A stretch of DNA of 10,719 bases, taken from the NCBI GenBank assembly GCA_020201485.1, contig JAIVGT010000199.1:1-10719 (forward strand), in the 5' to 3' direction. Positions 10,063 through 10,719 of this stretch are shown here, one piece after another (positions within the stretch are counted from its first letter, which is position 1; the number at the start of each line of letters is the position of its first letter). Source of the stretch: Halobacteriales archaeon. GTDB lineage: Archaea; Thermoplasmatota; SW-10-69-26; JACQPN01; JAIVGT01. Position numbers and translations under genes: made by a program. The notes beneath the pieces were generated by a model. That model did not search any database. It saw only the letters and a program-made list of their open reading frames with translations, and was not told the DNA's origin.

Positions 10063-10719
10063 ATGGGCCGGGAGGCGCACTGCCCGCGCGTGCGCGCGCT
10101 CGCCCTGCTCGCCGTCCTGCTCCTCGCGCCGGCGTCGGGCACAGCGGCGAACGCCGTGGAGCAGCGGGCCCTCGCCATCACCGAGGAGGTGCAGGGCCAG
10201 GCCATCTACGACCTCGACGCCGCGCTCGTGGGCGACCCGGGCACCGCCTACCGCATGGTCGGCACGCCCACCCACGACAACGCGCGCGGCTGGATCGAGG
10301 CGCGCTTCCGCGAGGCCGGCCTGGAGCCGAAGGAGTTCCCGCACGACTGCAGCGGGCCGAACGGGCTGGTCATCGGCCCCGACCTCGTGGAGCGATTCCC
10401 GGGCGGGCAGAGCTTCCCCCAGCCCGCGGTCAGCGTGCTCGCCCTCGTGCCGGGCAAGAGCCTCACGGAATGGGTCGTCATCGGCGGGCACTACGACACG
10501 CAGGAGTCCACGGTCGGCGCGCTCGACAACGCCGCCGGGCTCGCGGAGGTGCTGGCCATGGCCAAGGTCTTCCAGCAGCACCGCGGCGAGCTGGAGGCGA
10601 GCGTGCTGTTCGCCGCGTGGGATTGCGAGGAGTGGGGCGTGTGGGGGAGCAAGTCCTTCATGGCGCACCTCACGGACGTCGAGGAGCTGTTCGGCGTGCC
10701 GCGCGGCGCGCTCGACATC
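10063..10719 (+). CDS. Secreted M28-family zinc metallopeptidase, C-terminus cut by window edge
   Basis: An open frame of 219 codons from ATG (10063) runs off the right edge. A signal peptide is clear: MGREAHCPRVR, a hydrophobic core ALALLAVLLLA, and an AxA site at 29-31 (TAANA|VEQ), so the enzyme is exported. The M28 dinuclear zinc core is present: GGHYDT (H143, with D145), the bridging Asp in ALDNAAG (D155), and the catalytic and metal Glu pair in WDCEEWG (E189, E190). Upstream, GTPTHDNARGWIEARFREAG (68-87) matches the family substrate-domain start. The last metal ligand (a Asp/His further on) lies beyond the window. M28 enzymes are aminopeptidases or carboxypeptidases; the exact specificity cannot be told. 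There is no Shine-Dalgarno. The 31-bp gap after the peroxiredoxin allows either co-transcription or a separate leaderless start. Confidence 0.9.
   Translation, partial: MGREAHCPRVRALALLAVLLLAPASGTAANAVEQRALAITEEVQGQAIYDLDAALVGDPGTAYRMVGTPTHDNARGWIEARFREAGLEPKEFPHDCSGPNGLVIGPDLVERFPGGQSFPQPAVSVLALVPGKSLTEWVVIGGHYDTQESTVGALDNAAGLAEVLAMAKVFQQHRGELEASVLFAAWDCEEWGVWGSKSFMAHLTDVEELFGVPRGALDI

Noticed and set aside
1..10719. tRNA, rRNA, CRISPR array, transposase, integrase or phage genes
   Set aside because: I looked for T-loop sequences, regular spaced repeats and recombinase motifs on both strands and saw none that could be supported.

Overview
The window is a compact, very GC-rich stretch of chromosome with thirteen supported genes; the first (left edge) and last (right edge) are cut by the window. 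The organism cannot be named. Two observations lean towards a high-GC archaeon rather than a bacterium: most first-in-transcript genes have no Shine-Dalgarno sequence but carry a weak A/T-rich element about 27 nt before the start codon (a leaderless pattern), and the aquaporin promoters look like TATA boxes with no plausible sigma70 -35/-10 pair. The nrdR-nrdJ pair and the hairpin/T-tract terminators are also common in bacteria, so this stays a lean.

Left part (1-2674): a divergent EgtD-like methyltransferase and a single-domain receiver protein lie on the minus strand. Both have lost residues that define normal activity: the histidine-binding residues in the first, the phospho-acceptor Asp in the second. 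Across a 190-bp divergent region with paired inverted repeats, a Nudix hydrolase and a GmhB-like HAD phosphatase form a translationally coupled plus-strand pair.

Middle (2652-4370): the molybdenum-cofactor guanylyltransferase MobA (minus) overlaps the HAD gene tail to tail. Divergent from it is a DJ-1/PfpI-family protein with an unusual charged tail. It overlaps tail to tail with the second of two small two-helix membrane proteins that look like a tandem duplication.

Right part (4481-10719): nrdR-nrdJ (minus) encode the ribonucleotide reductase repressor and the B12-dependent class II reductase it is expected to control. Upstream lies a pair of NrdR-box-like sites spaced exactly 31 bp, with a perfect palindrome at their midpoint. 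A 419-bp intergenic region separates this operon from two consecutive aquaporin genes (plus), each with its own TATA-like element and intrinsic-type terminator. The first aquaporin has a strongly structured 5' leader; the second has a short leader. The two channels have different predicted selectivity filters, suggesting one passes water and the other a different or broader set of small solutes. A peroxiredoxin and a secreted M28 metallopeptidase (cut by the edge) follow.

No rRNA, tRNA, CRISPR array, insertion sequence or phage gene was seen. Most of the content is housekeeping or stress metabolism. The least ordinary parts are the degenerate EgtD-like and receiver proteins, the NrdR operator architecture, and the aquaporin leader RNA.
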